From Nakamurella endophytica (GTDB lineage Bacteria; Actinomycetota; Actinomycetes; Mycobacteriales; Nakamurellaceae), in assembly GCF_014646215.1 (NCBI RefSeq), contig NZ_BMNA01000008.1:1-64000 (forward strand): 64,000 nt of DNA, given 5' to 3'. Position numbers and translations under genes: made by a program. Positions within the stretch are counted from its first letter, which is position 1, and every line of letters starts with the position of its first letter. Positions 34,461 to 45,523 of this stretch are shown here, piece after piece. The notes beneath the pieces are model-generated. The model saw nothing but the letters and a program-made list of their open reading frames with translations, had not been told where the DNA came from and searched no databases.

Positions 34461-35638
34461 CGGGCCGGGCACTCGTCGGCCGGGTAGAGCGCGCGCACGG
34501 TCGCCGCCGTGACGAAGCTCGACGGCACCACCATGGCGCCGGGCACCGGGCGCCCGTGCAGGGCGTCGAGCAGCGCCGGCACGGCCACCTCGCCGTACCG
34601 GTCCGGGAACAGCGCGGCGTCCCCGGCCCAGCCGGTGTCGGCGGCCATCGCGCACCGGGCGCGCTGGTCGGCGCCCACCGCGGCGAGCGTGACCCGGCCC
34701 TCCCGGCCGGCCGGAACGGCGGCGGCCACCCCGAGCGCGCTGCCGTCGTCGACCGCGGCGACCAGCACGTCCCCGTCGTCGGGGACCGACGCGAGCGCGC
34801 CGGCGACGGCGCGGTGCGCGCTCTCCTGGGACCCGGCGTCGAGCACGACATCGTCCTGGGTGCGGCCGGGACACGCGGCGGCGAAGCCGGCGCGGATGCC
34901 CTCGACCCGGTGGCCGCTGGCCGGTTCCTCGGCACGGTCGGTGAGGATGAGCAGGGCGTCGCCCGCGCAGCCGGAGCCCTGCCGGGCCCGCACGCCGAGC
35001 GCCGTCCCGACCAGTTCGCCGGCCTGCCGGTCGTCCGCCCCGATGGCGGCCGTCTCGCAGCGGACCGGCGCCAGCCCGACGGTGATCAGCGGCACCTGCT
35101 GCGGCCCCGCCTCGCACATCGCGTCGCCCAGGTCGGCCGGCACCCGGGCGAACCAGCCGTCGACATGCTGCGTGGCCAGTCGCCGGGCACAGTCCAGCAG
35201 CAGCGCGGCGTTGTCACCCGGGTCGCACACGATCAGCTCCGCACCGGCCAGGTCGGCCTGCCGGGTGATGGATGCGGCGACCTCCCGGGCGAACGGATCC
35301 GAGGCCACGGGCAGCAGCACGCCGATACGCTGTCCGCGGGCACTGTCGGCGGCGACGGTCCGGAACGGGACCACGGTCGGCGGTGGGGGTGTGAAGGCGG
35401 ACGTACCCGCCGTGGAACCGGATGCGGTCGACGACGCCGTGGACGGCGTTGTCACGCCGGTCCCGCCCGTCGGTGCGACGGCACCGCCGCCGGTGCAGCC
35501 GGACAACGCCGTTCCGGCCACCGCCACGGCCAGCAGCGCCCACCCGCGGGCCGGCCGGGCGCACCAGCCGGCCCTCCCGGGGCGGCGGCCGCCGCGTCGG
35601 GGTGGGCGGGGCATCGGTGACACTGGCGTCGTCCTCAC
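34457..35638 (-). CDS. Substrate-binding lipoprotein of sugar ABC transporter
   Basis: A 393-residue periplasmic-binding-protein-like lipoprotein (Peripla_BP_4 type). A lipobox GTALSGC follows a hydrophobic segment, then a Thr/Ser linker and the ligand-binding core from GQRIGVLLPVASDPFAREVA. Features such as ELIVCDPGDNAALLLDCARR and PLITVGLAPVRCETAAIGAD match the ribose-binding-protein fold. AGGTGG precedes GTG 35638; ATG 35614 is the alternative. It is divergent from the GH76 lipoprotein gene, which could supply its oligosaccharide substrate; that link is inferred from position only. Confidence 0.82.
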   Translation of the reverse strand: MRTTPVSPMPRPPRRGGRRPGRAGWCARPARGWALLAVAVAGTALSGCTGGGAVAPTGGTGVTTPSTASSTASGSTAGTSAFTPPPPTVVPFRTVAADSARGQRIGVLLPVASDPFAREVAASITRQADLAGAELIVCDPGDNAALLLDCARRLATQHVDGWFARVPADLGDAMCEAGPQQVPLITVGLAPVRCETAAIGADDRQAGELVGTALGVRARQGSGCAGDALLILTDRAEEPASGHRVEGIRAGFAAACPGRTQDDVVLDAGSQESAHRAVAGALASVPDDGDVLVAAVDDGSALGVAAAVPAGREGRVTLAAVGADQRARCAMAADTGWAGDAALFPDRYGEVAVPALLDALHGRPVPGAMVVPSSFVTAATVRALYPADECPAR

Positions 35639-35709
35639 CCCCGTTCCCACCTGCCGACGGGCCCGGGTACCCGCGGTGCCGTCCACTGAACCAGACTCCG
35701 AGGAGGGTC

Positions 35710-36819
35710 ATGCGACGCCGTCGGTTCGCCCGCCTGCTGGCGTCGATCGTCGCCGCCGCCCTGGGCCTCACCGGGTGCGGCGCGCGGGCGCCGTCCGAGC
35801 AGCCCGCCGTCGACGCCCTCGTCGGCTTCTACGACCAGCGCAGCGGTGTCTGGCCGACGACGGGGTGGTGGAACAGCGCCAACGCGCTCACCGCGCTGAT
35901 CGATTACATGATCGAGTCCGGCGACCGCCGCTACTCCTGGGTGGTCGAGAACACCTTCACCCGGAAGCGCAACGCCGCTCTCGGCAACTTCGTCAACGAG
36001 TACACCGACGACACCGGGTGGTGGGCGCTGGCCTGGATCCGGGCCTACGACCTGACCGGTGACCGCAGGTACCTGGGTACAGCACGACGCGACGTCGACA
36101 TCATGTGGCAGCGGCGCGACGACAGCTGCGGCGACGGGCTGTGGTGGACCACCAACCGCAGCTACAAGAACGCCATCTCCAACGAGCTGTTCGTCCAGGC
36201 GGCTGCCCAGCTGGCCACGCGGGTCGGCGGGGACGGTCCGATCTACCTGCAGCGCGCGCAGCAGGTGTGGACGTGGTTCGACGGATCCGGACTGATCAAC
36301 GACGACGGCCTGGTCAACGACGGCCTCGACCCCGCGACCTGCCGGAACAACGGCCAGACGACGTGGACCTACAACCAGGGCGTCGTTCTGGGCGGGCTCG
36401 TCGCGCTCGCGGAGGCGACCGGGGACGACGCCTACCTGACCCGGGCCCGCCAGCTGGCCGACGCCTCCACCACGTCCACCGTGCTCAACGTCGACCGGAT
36501 CCTCACCGAGCCCTGCGAGGACACCGGGTGCGACATCAACGGGCCCAGCTTCAAGGGCATCTACATCCGCAACCTCGTCCAGCTCGACCGGGCGCTGGAC
36601 GACCACCCGTACCGCACCTACATCCTGGTGCAGGCGGCCACCGCGCTGGAGAACGACCGCACGCCGGACAACCAGTACGGCCTGCACTGGGCGGGGCCGG
36701 TGGAGCACATCGACGGCGCGACCCAGCAGAGCGCGGTCGACCTCCTGGTCGCCGCCCGGCCGATCGAGCAGGACACCGGGTCCCCGACCGCGTCACCGTC
36801 GCCGTCACCGACGCCCTGA
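35710..36819 (+). CDS. Glycoside hydrolase family 76 lipoprotein (alpha-1,6-mannanase-like)
   Basis: A 369-residue extracellular enzyme likely hydrolysing alpha-1,6-mannan backbones, as known for GH76. The lipobox LGLTGC places Cys23 as lipidated. The (alpha/alpha)6-barrel carries the catalytic acidic pair Asp100-Asp101 in NEYTDDTGWWALAW, plus GLWWTTNRSYKNAISNELF and TTWTYNQGVVLGGL. A Ser/Pro/Thr tail ends the protein. GGAGGG precedes ATG 35710. It could act on the cell's own lipomannan or on external mannan. The divergent sugar-binding lipoprotein may import products. Confidence 0.92.
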   Translation: MRRRRFARLLASIVAAALGLTGCGARAPSEQPAVDALVGFYDQRSGVWPTTGWWNSANALTALIDYMIESGDRRYSWVVENTFTRKRNAALGNFVNEYTDDTGWWALAWIRAYDLTGDRRYLGTARRDVDIMWQRRDDSCGDGLWWTTNRSYKNAISNELFVQAAAQLATRVGGDGPIYLQRAQQVWTWFDGSGLINDDGLVNDGLDPATCRNNGQTTWTYNQGVVLGGLVALAEATGDDAYLTRARQLADASTTSTVLNVDRILTEPCEDTGCDINGPSFKGIYIRNLVQLDRALDDHPYRTYILVQAATALENDRTPDNQYGLHWAGPVEHIDGATQQSAVDLLVAARPIEQDTGSPTASPSPSPTP

Positions 36820-36897
36820 CGGCGGACCACCCCGCCCGCCGGAGCGGGTCCGCGTCGGCAACCGTCCGCAGTGCCGCGGTCGGGGGCGTCGGGGGCG

Positions 36898-37905
36898 TCA
36901 GCGCTGCGGCGCGGGCGTCGGTCGGTAGCCCATGGGGTCGGGCGGCACGACGATCCCGTCGATCGCGGCCAGGTCCTCCGGGGTCGGCGTCCACGCCACC
37001 GCCGCGGCGGCGTTCGCCGCGACCTGCTCCGGCCGGGTCGCGCCGGCGATCACCGACGGCACCTGCGGGCGGGACAGCAGCCAGCCGAACGCCAGCTCGA
37101 CCATGGTGATGCCGCGGTCGTCGGCGAAGGCCTGCAGTCCCTCGACCACGTCCCACGGCGCGGACTCCAGCAGCGCCGGCTTGAGCTCCCGCAGCCGCGA
37201 GCCCTCCGGGGCCGTGTCCCGCCGGTACTTGCCGGTCAGCAGCCCGTTCGCCAGCGGGAAGAACGGCAGCACGCCCAGGCCGAAACGCTCGGCGGCCGGC
37301 AAGAGCTCGAGCTCGGGGCGCCGCTCCAGCAGCGAGTACTCGTTCTGCGCGGACACGAACCGGGTGCGGCCGGCGGTCCGGGCCAGCCAGTCCGCGTCGG
37401 CCAGCTGCCAGGCGGCGAAGTTCGAGTGGCCGACGTAGCGGACCAGGCCGTCCTGCACCAGCTCGTCCAGCGCGGCGAGGGTCTCCTCCAGCGGCGTCGC
37501 CGGGTCCGGTTGGTGCAGCTGGTAGAGGTCGATCCAGTCGGTGCCCAACCGGCGCAACGAGGCTCGGACCGCCTGCCGGATGTAGCGGCGGGACCCGCGG
37601 GCGCCGTCGTCCGGGCCGTTGGCGCCCTTGGCGTCCATCCCGAACTTGGTGGCCACCACGACGTCGGCGCGGTGACTGCCCAGCGCGGCGCCCAGCATGC
37701 TCTCCGACACCCCGGGCGCGGCGCCGTAGATGTCGGCGACGTCGAACAGCGTGACGCCGGCGTCCAGCGCCGCCTCGACCACCGCCCGGCTGCCGTCCAG
37801 GTCTGCCGTCGCAGTGCCGGCCCGCCCCAGGTTGTTGCAGCCCAACCCCGCCGTCGACACCGACAGCCCCGACCGTCCGACCCTGCGCAGCACCCGATCC
37901 GCCAT
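36898..37905 (-). CDS. Aldo/keto reductase
   Basis: A 335-residue NADPH-dependent aldo/keto reductase. The catalytic tetrad can be seen as Asp and Tyr in FDVADIYG, Lys in VVVATKFGMD and His in LYQLHQPDP. The C-terminal SVIAGATRPEQVAANAAA is the cofactor-binding signature. ATG 37905 is supported by TACGCT 7 nt upstream (leaderless); a longer frame to 38010 reads as non-coding. It is divergent from the UDP-glucose dehydrogenase gene. Substrate unknown. Confidence 0.92.
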   Translation of the reverse strand: MADRVLRRVGRSGLSVSTAGLGCNNLGRAGTATADLDGSRAVVEAALDAGVTLFDVADIYGAAPGVSESMLGAALGSHRADVVVATKFGMDAKGANGPDDGARGSRRYIRQAVRASLRRLGTDWIDLYQLHQPDPATPLEETLAALDELVQDGLVRYVGHSNFAAWQLADADWLARTAGRTRFVSAQNEYSLLERRPELELLPAAERFGLGVLPFFPLANGLLTGKYRRDTAPEGSRLRELKPALLESAPWDVVEGLQAFADDRGITMVELAFGWLLSRPQVPSVIAGATRPEQVAANAAAAVAWTPTPEDLAAIDGIVVPPDPMGYRPTPAPQR

Positions 37906-37912
37906 GCTCGGC

Positions 37913-37918
37913 AGCGTA
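37913..37918 (-). promoter_or_regulatory. Leaderless -10 element for the aldo/keto reductase gene
   Basis: TACGCT on the minus strand, 7 nt before ATG 37905. Confidence 0.45.
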
Positions 37919-38057
37919 CGATGGCCGCTCCGGCGCGCATCCGGCCGCATCCGGCCGGCCCGGCAGCACCGGCCGCGCCGGCCGCTCTGCGGCACCGGCA
38001 GCTCCGGCACCGCGGGTCCCTCCGCCCGCGTCCCGGCGACCGAGAGGAACCCCTGGC

Positions 38058-39392
38058 GTGATCGCGGTGATCGGCAGCGGCTACGTCGGCCTGACCACCG
38101 GCGCCTGCCTGGCGTCGCTGGGCCACCCGGTGGTGTGCGGCGACGTCGACCTGGACAAGGTCGAGCGGCTGCAGCGCGGCGAGGTGCCGATCCTCGAGGA
38201 CGGGTTGCCGGAGCTGCTGCACGCGGGGCTGGCGGCCGGCACGCTCGAGTTCGTGCACGGTGCCGTGGCCGCCGCGGAGCGGGCGGAGTACGTCTTCCTG
38301 TGCCTCCCGACGCCGGACGGCGGCGACGGCCGTGCGGACCTGCGGATCGTGCACGCGGTGGTGGCCGAGATCGCCCCGCACCTGCGTCCGGGCGCGGTGC
38401 TGGTCACCAAGTCGACGGTGCCGGTGGGCACGGCCGCGGAGATCACCGCCGCGGTCGACCGGCCCGATGTCGCCGTCGTGTCCAACCCGGAGTTCCTGCA
38501 GGAGGGCTCCGCGGTCCGCAACTTCCTGCACCCGGACCGGATCGTCGTCGGCTCCGACGACCGGGCCGCCGCGGCGGCGGTGGCTGCGCTGTACGCGCCG
38601 CTCGGTGCGCCGGCGGTGGTCACCTCGGCCGCGTCCGCCGAGCTGATCAAGTACGCCTTCAACGCGTTCCTGGCCACCAAGCTGTCGTTCGTCAACGCGG
38701 TCGCCGCGCTGGCCGAGGCGGTCGGCGCCGACGTCGCCGAGGTGACCCACGGGATGGGCTTCGACGAGCGCATCGGCCCGCGCTTCCTGCAGGCCGGACC
38801 GGGCTGGGGCGGTTCCTGCTTCCCCAAGGACACCAGGGCGCTGGCCACCATCGCCGACGACCACGGGGTGCCGTTCCCCGTGCTCGCCGCCACGGTCACC
38901 GCCAACGAGCTGGCCAAGGACCACGTCGCGGACAAGGTGCGGCGCGCGGCCGGCGGCTCGCTGGCCGGGGCGCCGGTCGCGCTGTGGGGGCTGACGTTCA
39001 AGGCCGGCACGGACGACCTCCGCGACTCGCCGGCCCTGGCGGTCGCCCAGCGGCTCGCGGCCGAGGGTGCGGTCCTGACGGCGTACGACCCGGCGATCGG
39101 CGCGGACCTGCCCGCCACCGCCGACCGACCGGCGATCCGCGTCGCCGCGGACCCGTACCGGGCCGCCGAGGGGGCCGCCGTCCTGGTGGTGCTCACCGAG
39201 TGGCCGGAGTTCCGCACCGTCGACCTGGCCAGGGTCGCCGCCGTGCTGGACGGCCGGACGGTGGTCGACGCCCGCGGGGTCGTCGACGAGGACGTCGCGG
39301 CCGCGGCCGGGCTGGCGGTGGTGCCGCTCGGCCGGCGGGGCCGGTTCGACCCCGACCGGTCGCCGGAGCCGGCCGGCGGTGCCGTCGCCTGA
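38058..39392 (+). CDS. UDP-glucose 6-dehydrogenase family protein
   Basis: Oxidises a nucleotide sugar, probably UDP-glucose to UDP-glucuronate, for envelope polysaccharides. The 444-residue enzyme has the NAD motif VIGSGYVGLTTGACLASLGH, VFLCLPTPDGGDGRADL, catalytic Cys254 in GPGWGGSCFPKDTRAL and the C-terminal WGLTFKAGTDDLRDSPALAV. GTG 38058 follows GAGAGGAA. It is unlinked to a recognisable polysaccharide cluster; neighbours are a reductase and a cyclopropane synthase. GDP-mannose as substrate is less likely. Confidence 0.93.
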   Translation: MIAVIGSGYVGLTTGACLASLGHPVVCGDVDLDKVERLQRGEVPILEDGLPELLHAGLAAGTLEFVHGAVAAAERAEYVFLCLPTPDGGDGRADLRIVHAVVAEIAPHLRPGAVLVTKSTVPVGTAAEITAAVDRPDVAVVSNPEFLQEGSAVRNFLHPDRIVVGSDDRAAAAAVAALYAPLGAPAVVTSAASAELIKYAFNAFLATKLSFVNAVAALAEAVGADVAEVTHGMGFDERIGPRFLQAGPGWGGSCFPKDTRALATIADDHGVPFPVLAATVTANELAKDHVADKVRRAAGGSLAGAPVALWGLTFKAGTDDLRDSPALAVAQRLAAEGAVLTAYDPAIGADLPATADRPAIRVAADPYRAAEGAAVLVVLTEWPEFRTVDLARVAAVLDGRTVVDARGVVDEDVAAAAGLAVVPLGRRGRFDPDRSPEPAGGAVA

Positions 39393-39431
39393 CGCGGGGT
39401 CACCCCCCACGCAGGCCCGCCCGACGGCGGG

Positions 39432-40865
39432 TCACCCCCGGCCGATGCCGAGCTGCCAGTCGTCGATGTAGCCGGCGGTGAAGCCGGCCTCGGAGTACGC
39501 CAGGTAGAAGTTCCACATCCGGACGAAGACGTCGTCGAAGCCCAGCCGGCGGACGTCCGCGAGCCGGTCGTTGAACCGGTGCCGCCACTGTCGCAGCGTC
39601 CGGGCGTACGACACGCCCAGCCGCCGGGTCTCCAGCACGCCCAGCGAGGTCCAGCGGGCCAGCACCTGGTCGATCGCCGGCAGCGAGGGCAGCATCCCGC
39701 CGGGGAACACGTACTTGTGGATCCAGGTGTAGCCGCGGCGGGTGGCGAGCATCCGGTCGTGGTCGATGGTGATGGCCTGCAGACCGAACCGCCCACCGGG
39801 GGCCAGCAGCCGGTCGACGCTGGTGAAGTAGGCGGGCCAGTACTTCTCGCCCACGGCCTCGATCATCTCGACGCTGACGACGGCGTCGTACCGTCCGCGG
39901 TGCCGCTCGGCGTGCGCGCGGTAGTCCTCGAGCCGGACGTCGATGCGGTCGGACAAACCGGCGGCGGCGATGCGGCGCTCGGCCAGGTCCTTCTGCTCGG
40001 TGGACAGCGTCAGGGTGGTGACCGTGGCGCCGCGCTCGGTGGCGGCCCGCATGGCCAGCGCCCCCCAGCCGGATCCGATCTCGAGCACCCGATCGCCCGG
40101 CCGTACCCGCGCGAGGTCGAGCACGCCGTCGATCTTGCGGAGCTGCGCCCGCTCGAGGTCGGCGGCGTCCGGGTCCTCGGTGGGACGGAGGCCACCGCCG
40201 GTCGCGCCGCCGGTCGCGCCGCCGGTCGCGGCGCTGACCGCCCCGCCCGCCACGGCGTCCGTCACGCTGATCTCGCCCGCTGCACCGTCGCGTGGTTCGA
40301 ACCAGGCGGCCGAGTAGGTCATCGACGGATCAAGGAACAGCTCGAACAGGTCGTTGGACAGGTCGTAGTGGCGGTGGATGTTCTCCCGCGCCCCGCTCGG
40401 CGTGTTCTCCTCCTCGCGCGGCGGCCGGGCCTGCCACACCCGGCGCAGCCAGTGCAACGGAGCGGGGACCAGCCGGGTCATCCGGCGGGCCAGGACCGTC
40501 AACGCGGCGACCAGCTCGTCGGTCGCCCGGTTCACCTGGTCGCCGGTGACCGGTACCTCGGCCCGCCAGTCGCCCGCGGTGAGGTCCCCGGTCATCCAGG
40601 CCTCGCCCAGCCCGATCAACCCGTCGCCGCCGAGCCGCCGGAAGAACCGCTCCGGACGCACCAGCTGCAGGGTCGGGCCGCCCAGTCCCCAGCGGGTGCC
40701 GTCCGGGAGCACCAGCGTCAGCGGCAGCCGGCGGACCGCCCGCTCCACCAGGGTCCTGGCCACCGCGGCGTGCAGCGGGCGGCGCGGGACGTCGTCCAGT
40801 CCGGGCCAGACCCCGGCCGAGGGCTGCGGGACGGTGCGGGGGCGGCCGGTGGACAGCAGGGTCAT
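39432..40865 (-). CDS. Cyclopropane-fatty-acyl-phospholipid synthase family protein
   Basis: An SAM-dependent lipid methyltransferase of 477 residues. The N-terminal lipid-binding domain ends near NIHRHYDLSNDLFELFLDP, a family hallmark, and MTYSAAWFEP follows. The SAM-binding motif is VLEIGSGWGALAMRAATERG, and SVEMIEAVGEKYWPAYF and IHKYVFPGGMLPS are typical of CFA synthases. An insertion between them contains 12-bp repeats encoding GGAT units. AAAGG precedes ATG 40865. Expected product is a cyclopropane or methyl-branched fatty acid in membrane lipids. Confidence 0.93.
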   Translation of the reverse strand: MTLLSTGRPRTVPQPSAGVWPGLDDVPRRPLHAAVARTLVERAVRRLPLTLVLPDGTRWGLGGPTLQLVRPERFFRRLGGDGLIGLGEAWMTGDLTAGDWRAEVPVTGDQVNRATDELVAALTVLARRMTRLVPAPLHWLRRVWQARPPREEENTPSGARENIHRHYDLSNDLFELFLDPSMTYSAAWFEPRDGAAGEISVTDAVAGGAVSAATGGATGGATGGGLRPTEDPDAADLERAQLRKIDGVLDLARVRPGDRVLEIGSGWGALAMRAATERGATVTTLTLSTEQKDLAERRIAAAGLSDRIDVRLEDYRAHAERHRGRYDAVVSVEMIEAVGEKYWPAYFTSVDRLLAPGGRFGLQAITIDHDRMLATRRGYTWIHKYVFPGGMLPSLPAIDQVLARWTSLGVLETRRLGVSYARTLRQWRHRFNDRLADVRRLGFDDVFVRMWNFYLAYSEAGFTAGYIDDWQLGIGRG

Positions 40866-41098
40866 GGTCGGCCTTTCGGGGCGGCCGCCGTGCGGCGACG
40901 GCGGGATGAGCGGGCATCGGCACGAGCCGCGGCGCGGGCCGCTCGGTGGCCCCCGCAGGCTCGTGACCGGGGACATTGTGCGGCCGGCCGGCACCGCGGG
41001 CAGGACCGGGGGTTGCGCCGTTCGGGACGGGTCGCCGTTCGGCCGTCCGGGAGCGCCGCCGGGTCCTGCGCCACCGGTCACGGCGGCGCCCACGCTCG

Positions 41099-41104
41099 TA
41101 CAGT
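41099..41104 (+). promoter_or_regulatory. Leaderless -10 element for msrA
   Basis: TACAGT followed by 6 nt and ATG 41111. Confidence 0.45.
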
Positions 41105-41110
41105 GGGGTC

Positions 41111-41788
41111 ATGAACCTCTTCGGCCGATCGACCGCGCTCCCGACCGCCGAGACCGCGCTGCCCGGGCGGGACCAGCCGCTGGTGGTGGCACCGGAACAC
41201 CTGGTCCTGCACCACCCGATGACGCCGCCGTACCCGGACGGCACGGAGATCGCCGTCTTCGGCATGGGCTGCTTCTGGGGGATCGAGCGGCTGTTCTGGC
41301 GGATGCCCGGGGTGTGGACGACCGCCGCCGGGTACGCCGGCGGCTGGACCCGGAATCCCACCTACCAGGAGGTCTGCTCGGGCCGCACCGGGCACACCGA
41401 GGTCGTGCTGGTGGTGTACGACCCGTCGGTGGTCACCTACGACGTGCTGCTCAAGGCGTTCTGGGAGAACCACGATCCGACCCAGGGCATGCGCCAGTGG
41501 AACGACGTCGGCACCCAGTACCGGTCCGCGATCTACACCAGCAACCAGGCCCAGTTCGACGCGGCGGTGGCCAGCCGCGACGCCTACCAGGGCGCGTTGC
41601 GGACCGAGGGCTACGGCGAGATCACCACCCAGATCCAACCGCTCGAGGCGACCAGCGGCTTCTTCTACGCCGAGGACTACCACCAGCAGTACCTCCAGAA
41701 GAACCCCGGCGGCTACTGCGACATGCACGGCACCGGCATCGCCTGCTCGATCACCGGGACTCAGGGACTGGGTGTCGCTGCCTCCTGA
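41111..41788 (+). CDS. msrA: Peptide-methionine (S)-S-oxide reductase MsrA
   Basis: Repairs oxidised methionine in proteins. The 225-residue protein has the active-site [13 protein letters not shown] (Cys54), [19 protein letters not shown], and the [11 protein letters not shown] and [13 protein letters not shown] segments. A 40-residue N-terminal extension ([13 protein letters not shown]) is usual in the longer MsrA group. TACAGT 6 nt before ATG 41111 suggests a leaderless mRNA. Its 3' end overlaps the mug gene by 17 bp, so the two oxidative/DNA-damage repair genes are co-transcribed. Confidence 0.96.
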   Translation: MNLFGRSTALPTAETALPGRDQPLVVAPEHLVLHHPMTPPYPDGTEIAVFGMGCFWGIERLFWRMPGVWTTAAGYAGGWTRNPTYQEVCSGRTGHTEVVLVVYDPSVVTYDVLLKAFWENHDPTQGMRQWNDVGTQYRSAIYTSNQAQFDAAVASRDAYQGALRTEGYGEITTQIQPLEATSGFFYAEDYHQQYLQKNPGGYCDMHGTGIACSITGTQGLGVAAS

Positions 41789-42422
41789 CCCGGCCGTGCC
41801 CGCCCGCGACGGCGATGTCCGGCGCGGCCGGGCGCGCGGCGCGGTGCGCCGCGGCTGGACCAGGGCGGAGCTGGAGACGTTCCGCGACCTCCCCGTCGAC
41901 GACCTGATCGGGTCGGACTGCGCGCTGCTGTTCGTCGGGATCAACCCCGGGCTGTGGACGGCGGCGACCGGGACGCACTTCGCGCACCCCGGCAACCGGT
42001 TCTACCCGGCGCTGTTCCGGGCCGGCCTGATCGACTGGGCGGTGTCGGCCGGCGGCGGGCTGACCGACCGGGACCGGGAGATGCTGCTGCGCCGCAGGCT
42101 GGGCTTCACCAACCTGGTCAACCGGGCCACCGCCCGAGCCGACGAGCTCGACGCGGCCGAACTGCTGGCCGGTGCGGACCGGCTGCGCGACACGGCGACC
42201 CGGGTCCGGCCCGCGGTGGTGGCGGTCGCCGGGATCACCGCCTACCGGGCCGCCTTCGGCCGGCGCACCGCCAGGGCCGGCCGGCAGCCGGACGACCTGG
42301 CCGGAGCCCGGCTGTGGGTGGTGCCGAACCCGAGCGGGCTCAACGCCCACGACACCGTGGACACCCTCGCCGCCGCCTACCGCGACGCCGGCGTCGCGGC
42401 GGGCCTGGTGCCGCCGGACTGA
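41772..42422 (+). CDS. mug: G/U mismatch-specific DNA glycosylase (Mug/TDG family)
   Basis: Removes uracil or related bases from mismatches with guanine. The 216-residue protein contains [22 protein letters not shown], in which GINPG is the catalytic motif, [18 protein letters not shown], and [10 protein letters not shown], the second active-site motif. GTG 41772 lies inside the msrA gene, a 17-bp overlap in another frame. Mature function would be in uracil excision repair, which is important in very GC-rich genomes prone to cytosine deamination. Confidence 0.92.
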   Translation: MSLPPDPAVPARDGDVRRGRARGAVRRGWTRAELETFRDLPVDDLIGSDCALLFVGINPGLWTAATGTHFAHPGNRFYPALFRAGLIDWAVSAGGGLTDRDREMLLRRRLGFTNLVNRATARADELDAAELLAGADRLRDTATRVRPAVVAVAGITAYRAAFGRRTARAGRQPDDLAGARLWVVPNPSGLNAHDTVDTLAAAYRDAGVAAGLVPPD

Positions 42423-42463
42423 GGCCGCCGCCGCACCGCGAGTTGCGTGCCGCCGGCGCCGGT

Positions 42464-42497
42464 CCCGCGGCACCGTCCACCGGGGCGGTGCCGCGGG
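42464..42497 (+). terminator. Bidirectional hairpin between mug and the S53 peptidase gene
   Basis: Perfect 12-bp GC stem (42464-42475 with 42486-42497), 10-nt loop, between converging gene ends. Confidence 0.6.
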
Positions 42498-42504
42498 CGG
42501 CCGG

Positions 42505-43671
42505 TCAGAACGCGCTGGTGCCGTTGGGCGTGCCGAGCCCGGTCGGGCCGTCCCAGCCGGCGACCGCGTGGCACCACAGCGCCGGCGTGCAGGAGCCGTT
42601 CGACCCGCCGGTGGCGTCGAACAGGCCGGTGGCGTGGGACCAGGTGTACGAGGCCGGGTATCCGGCGGTGTTGCCCGACAGTGCGTACACCGACGCGATG
42701 ATCGGCGACGACGCGCTGGTGCCCCCGAACACCATCCAGCCCTTGGCGCCCTGGTAGGACGTCGAGTCGTACACCGACACCCCGGTGTTCGGATCGGCCA
42801 CGGCCGACACGTCGGCGTTCGCCTTCTTGGCGCACTGGGTGACCGAGGTCTGCCATCTCGGCTTGGCGTTGATCGTCGAGCAGCCCGAACCCGCGCCGCT
42901 CCAGGCGCTCTCGGACCACCCGCGGGCGGTGGACGCCTTGGTCAGGCTGGTCCCGCCGACCGCGACGACGGACGGGTAGGACGCCGGCGACTGCACGCCG
43001 TACCCGGAGTCGCCGGTCGAGGCGGTCACCGCGATGCCGGGGTGGTCGTAGGCCGAGGACGCGGACGAGTCGGATCCGCCGTAGGAGTTGCTGATGGCCA
43101 CCACACCGGGCTGCCGGGCGGCGACGTTCACCGCGGCGCCGAGGTTGGCGAAGGACGCCGACGAGGCCTCCACCAGCAGGATGTGGCAGTCCGGGCAGGC
43201 GGCCGAGACCATGTCCAGGTCCAGGCTGATCTCCTGCGCCCAGCCGGCGTTCGTCCTGGGCAGGCTGGTCGTGCTGCCGGTCTGCCCGACCTTGCGGAAG
43301 CAGCCGTTCGCGGTGGTGCAGGCCGGCAGGCCGAAGCGGGAGCGGTAGACCCCCAGGTCGGCCTCGGCGGTCGGGTCGTCGTAGGCGTCGACGATGGCGA
43401 CGGTGCGCCCGCCGCTGGACGAGCCGGCCAGCTTGTACGCCGACTGGATGTCGGCGGGGTTGTAGCCGGACGGGCCCGTGGTGGCCGCCGGGCGCCCCTG
43501 GTCGTCGAGCCGGACGAGCGCGGAGCACGCCGCGGTGCCGCGCGAGGCGACACTGCAGACGCGCCCGGCATGTCGGGTCATCGGTCGGGCGGCGGCCGAC
43601 GCGGAGGTGGCCGGGACGAGCAGGGCCGCGGCGACCGCCGCGAGGACGAACAGGACCGCCGGGCGACGCAT
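42505..43671 (-). CDS. Secreted S53-family (sedolisin-like) serine-carboxyl peptidase
   Basis: A 388-residue secreted endopeptidase. Signal peptide ends near SASA (residue 26). The catalytic domain begins at SGYNPADIQSAYKLAG; Glu147 and Asp151 (QEISLDLDM), Asp221 (STGDSGYGV) and Ser319 (FGGTSASSP) form the sedolisin set. The long pro-kumamolisin propeptide of classical S53 enzymes is absent: only about 40 residues separate signal and catalytic domains. Several Cys suggest disulfides. A perfect AGGAGG precedes ATG 43671. Extracellular protein degradation is the expected role. Confidence 0.9.
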   Translation of the reverse strand: MRRPAVLFVLAAVAAALLVPATSASAAARPMTRHAGRVCSVASRGTAACSALVRLDDQGRPAATTGPSGYNPADIQSAYKLAGSSSGGRTVAIVDAYDDPTAEADLGVYRSRFGLPACTTANGCFRKVGQTGSTTSLPRTNAGWAQEISLDLDMVSAACPDCHILLVEASSASFANLGAAVNVAARQPGVVAISNSYGGSDSSASSAYDHPGIAVTASTGDSGYGVQSPASYPSVVAVGGTSLTKASTARGWSESAWSGAGSGCSTINAKPRWQTSVTQCAKKANADVSAVADPNTGVSVYDSTSYQGAKGWMVFGGTSASSPIIASVYALSGNTAGYPASYTWSHATGLFDATGGSNGSCTPALWCHAVAGWDGPTGLGTPNGTSAF

Positions 43672-43792
43672 GGTGCCTCCTGATGAGGTGGGTCGGAGGT
43701 GCAGCGGCCTCATCATGCACTCAGTTGCGATGAAACAACAGTCCGTGACACTTGTTGAGCCGTACAGCACTTCGCACCCCGAAGACGCCGCG

Positions 43793-43821
43793 GGCCCGGA
43801 CCGCAGTGAGCGGTCCGGGCC
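43793..43821 (-). terminator. Terminator hairpin after pgi
   Basis: Perfect 12-bp stem (43793-43804 with 43810-43821), 5-nt loop, 13 bp past the pgi stop on the minus strand. Confidence 0.6.
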
Positions 43822-43834
43822 TGCAGGATGACCG

Positions 43835-45523
<1,689 letters not shown>

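Noticed and set aside
43672-43790. CAACA...TGTTG inverted repeat upstream of the S53 gene
   Set aside because: Arms of only five or six bases in a moderately AT-rich stretch; not convincing as an operator.
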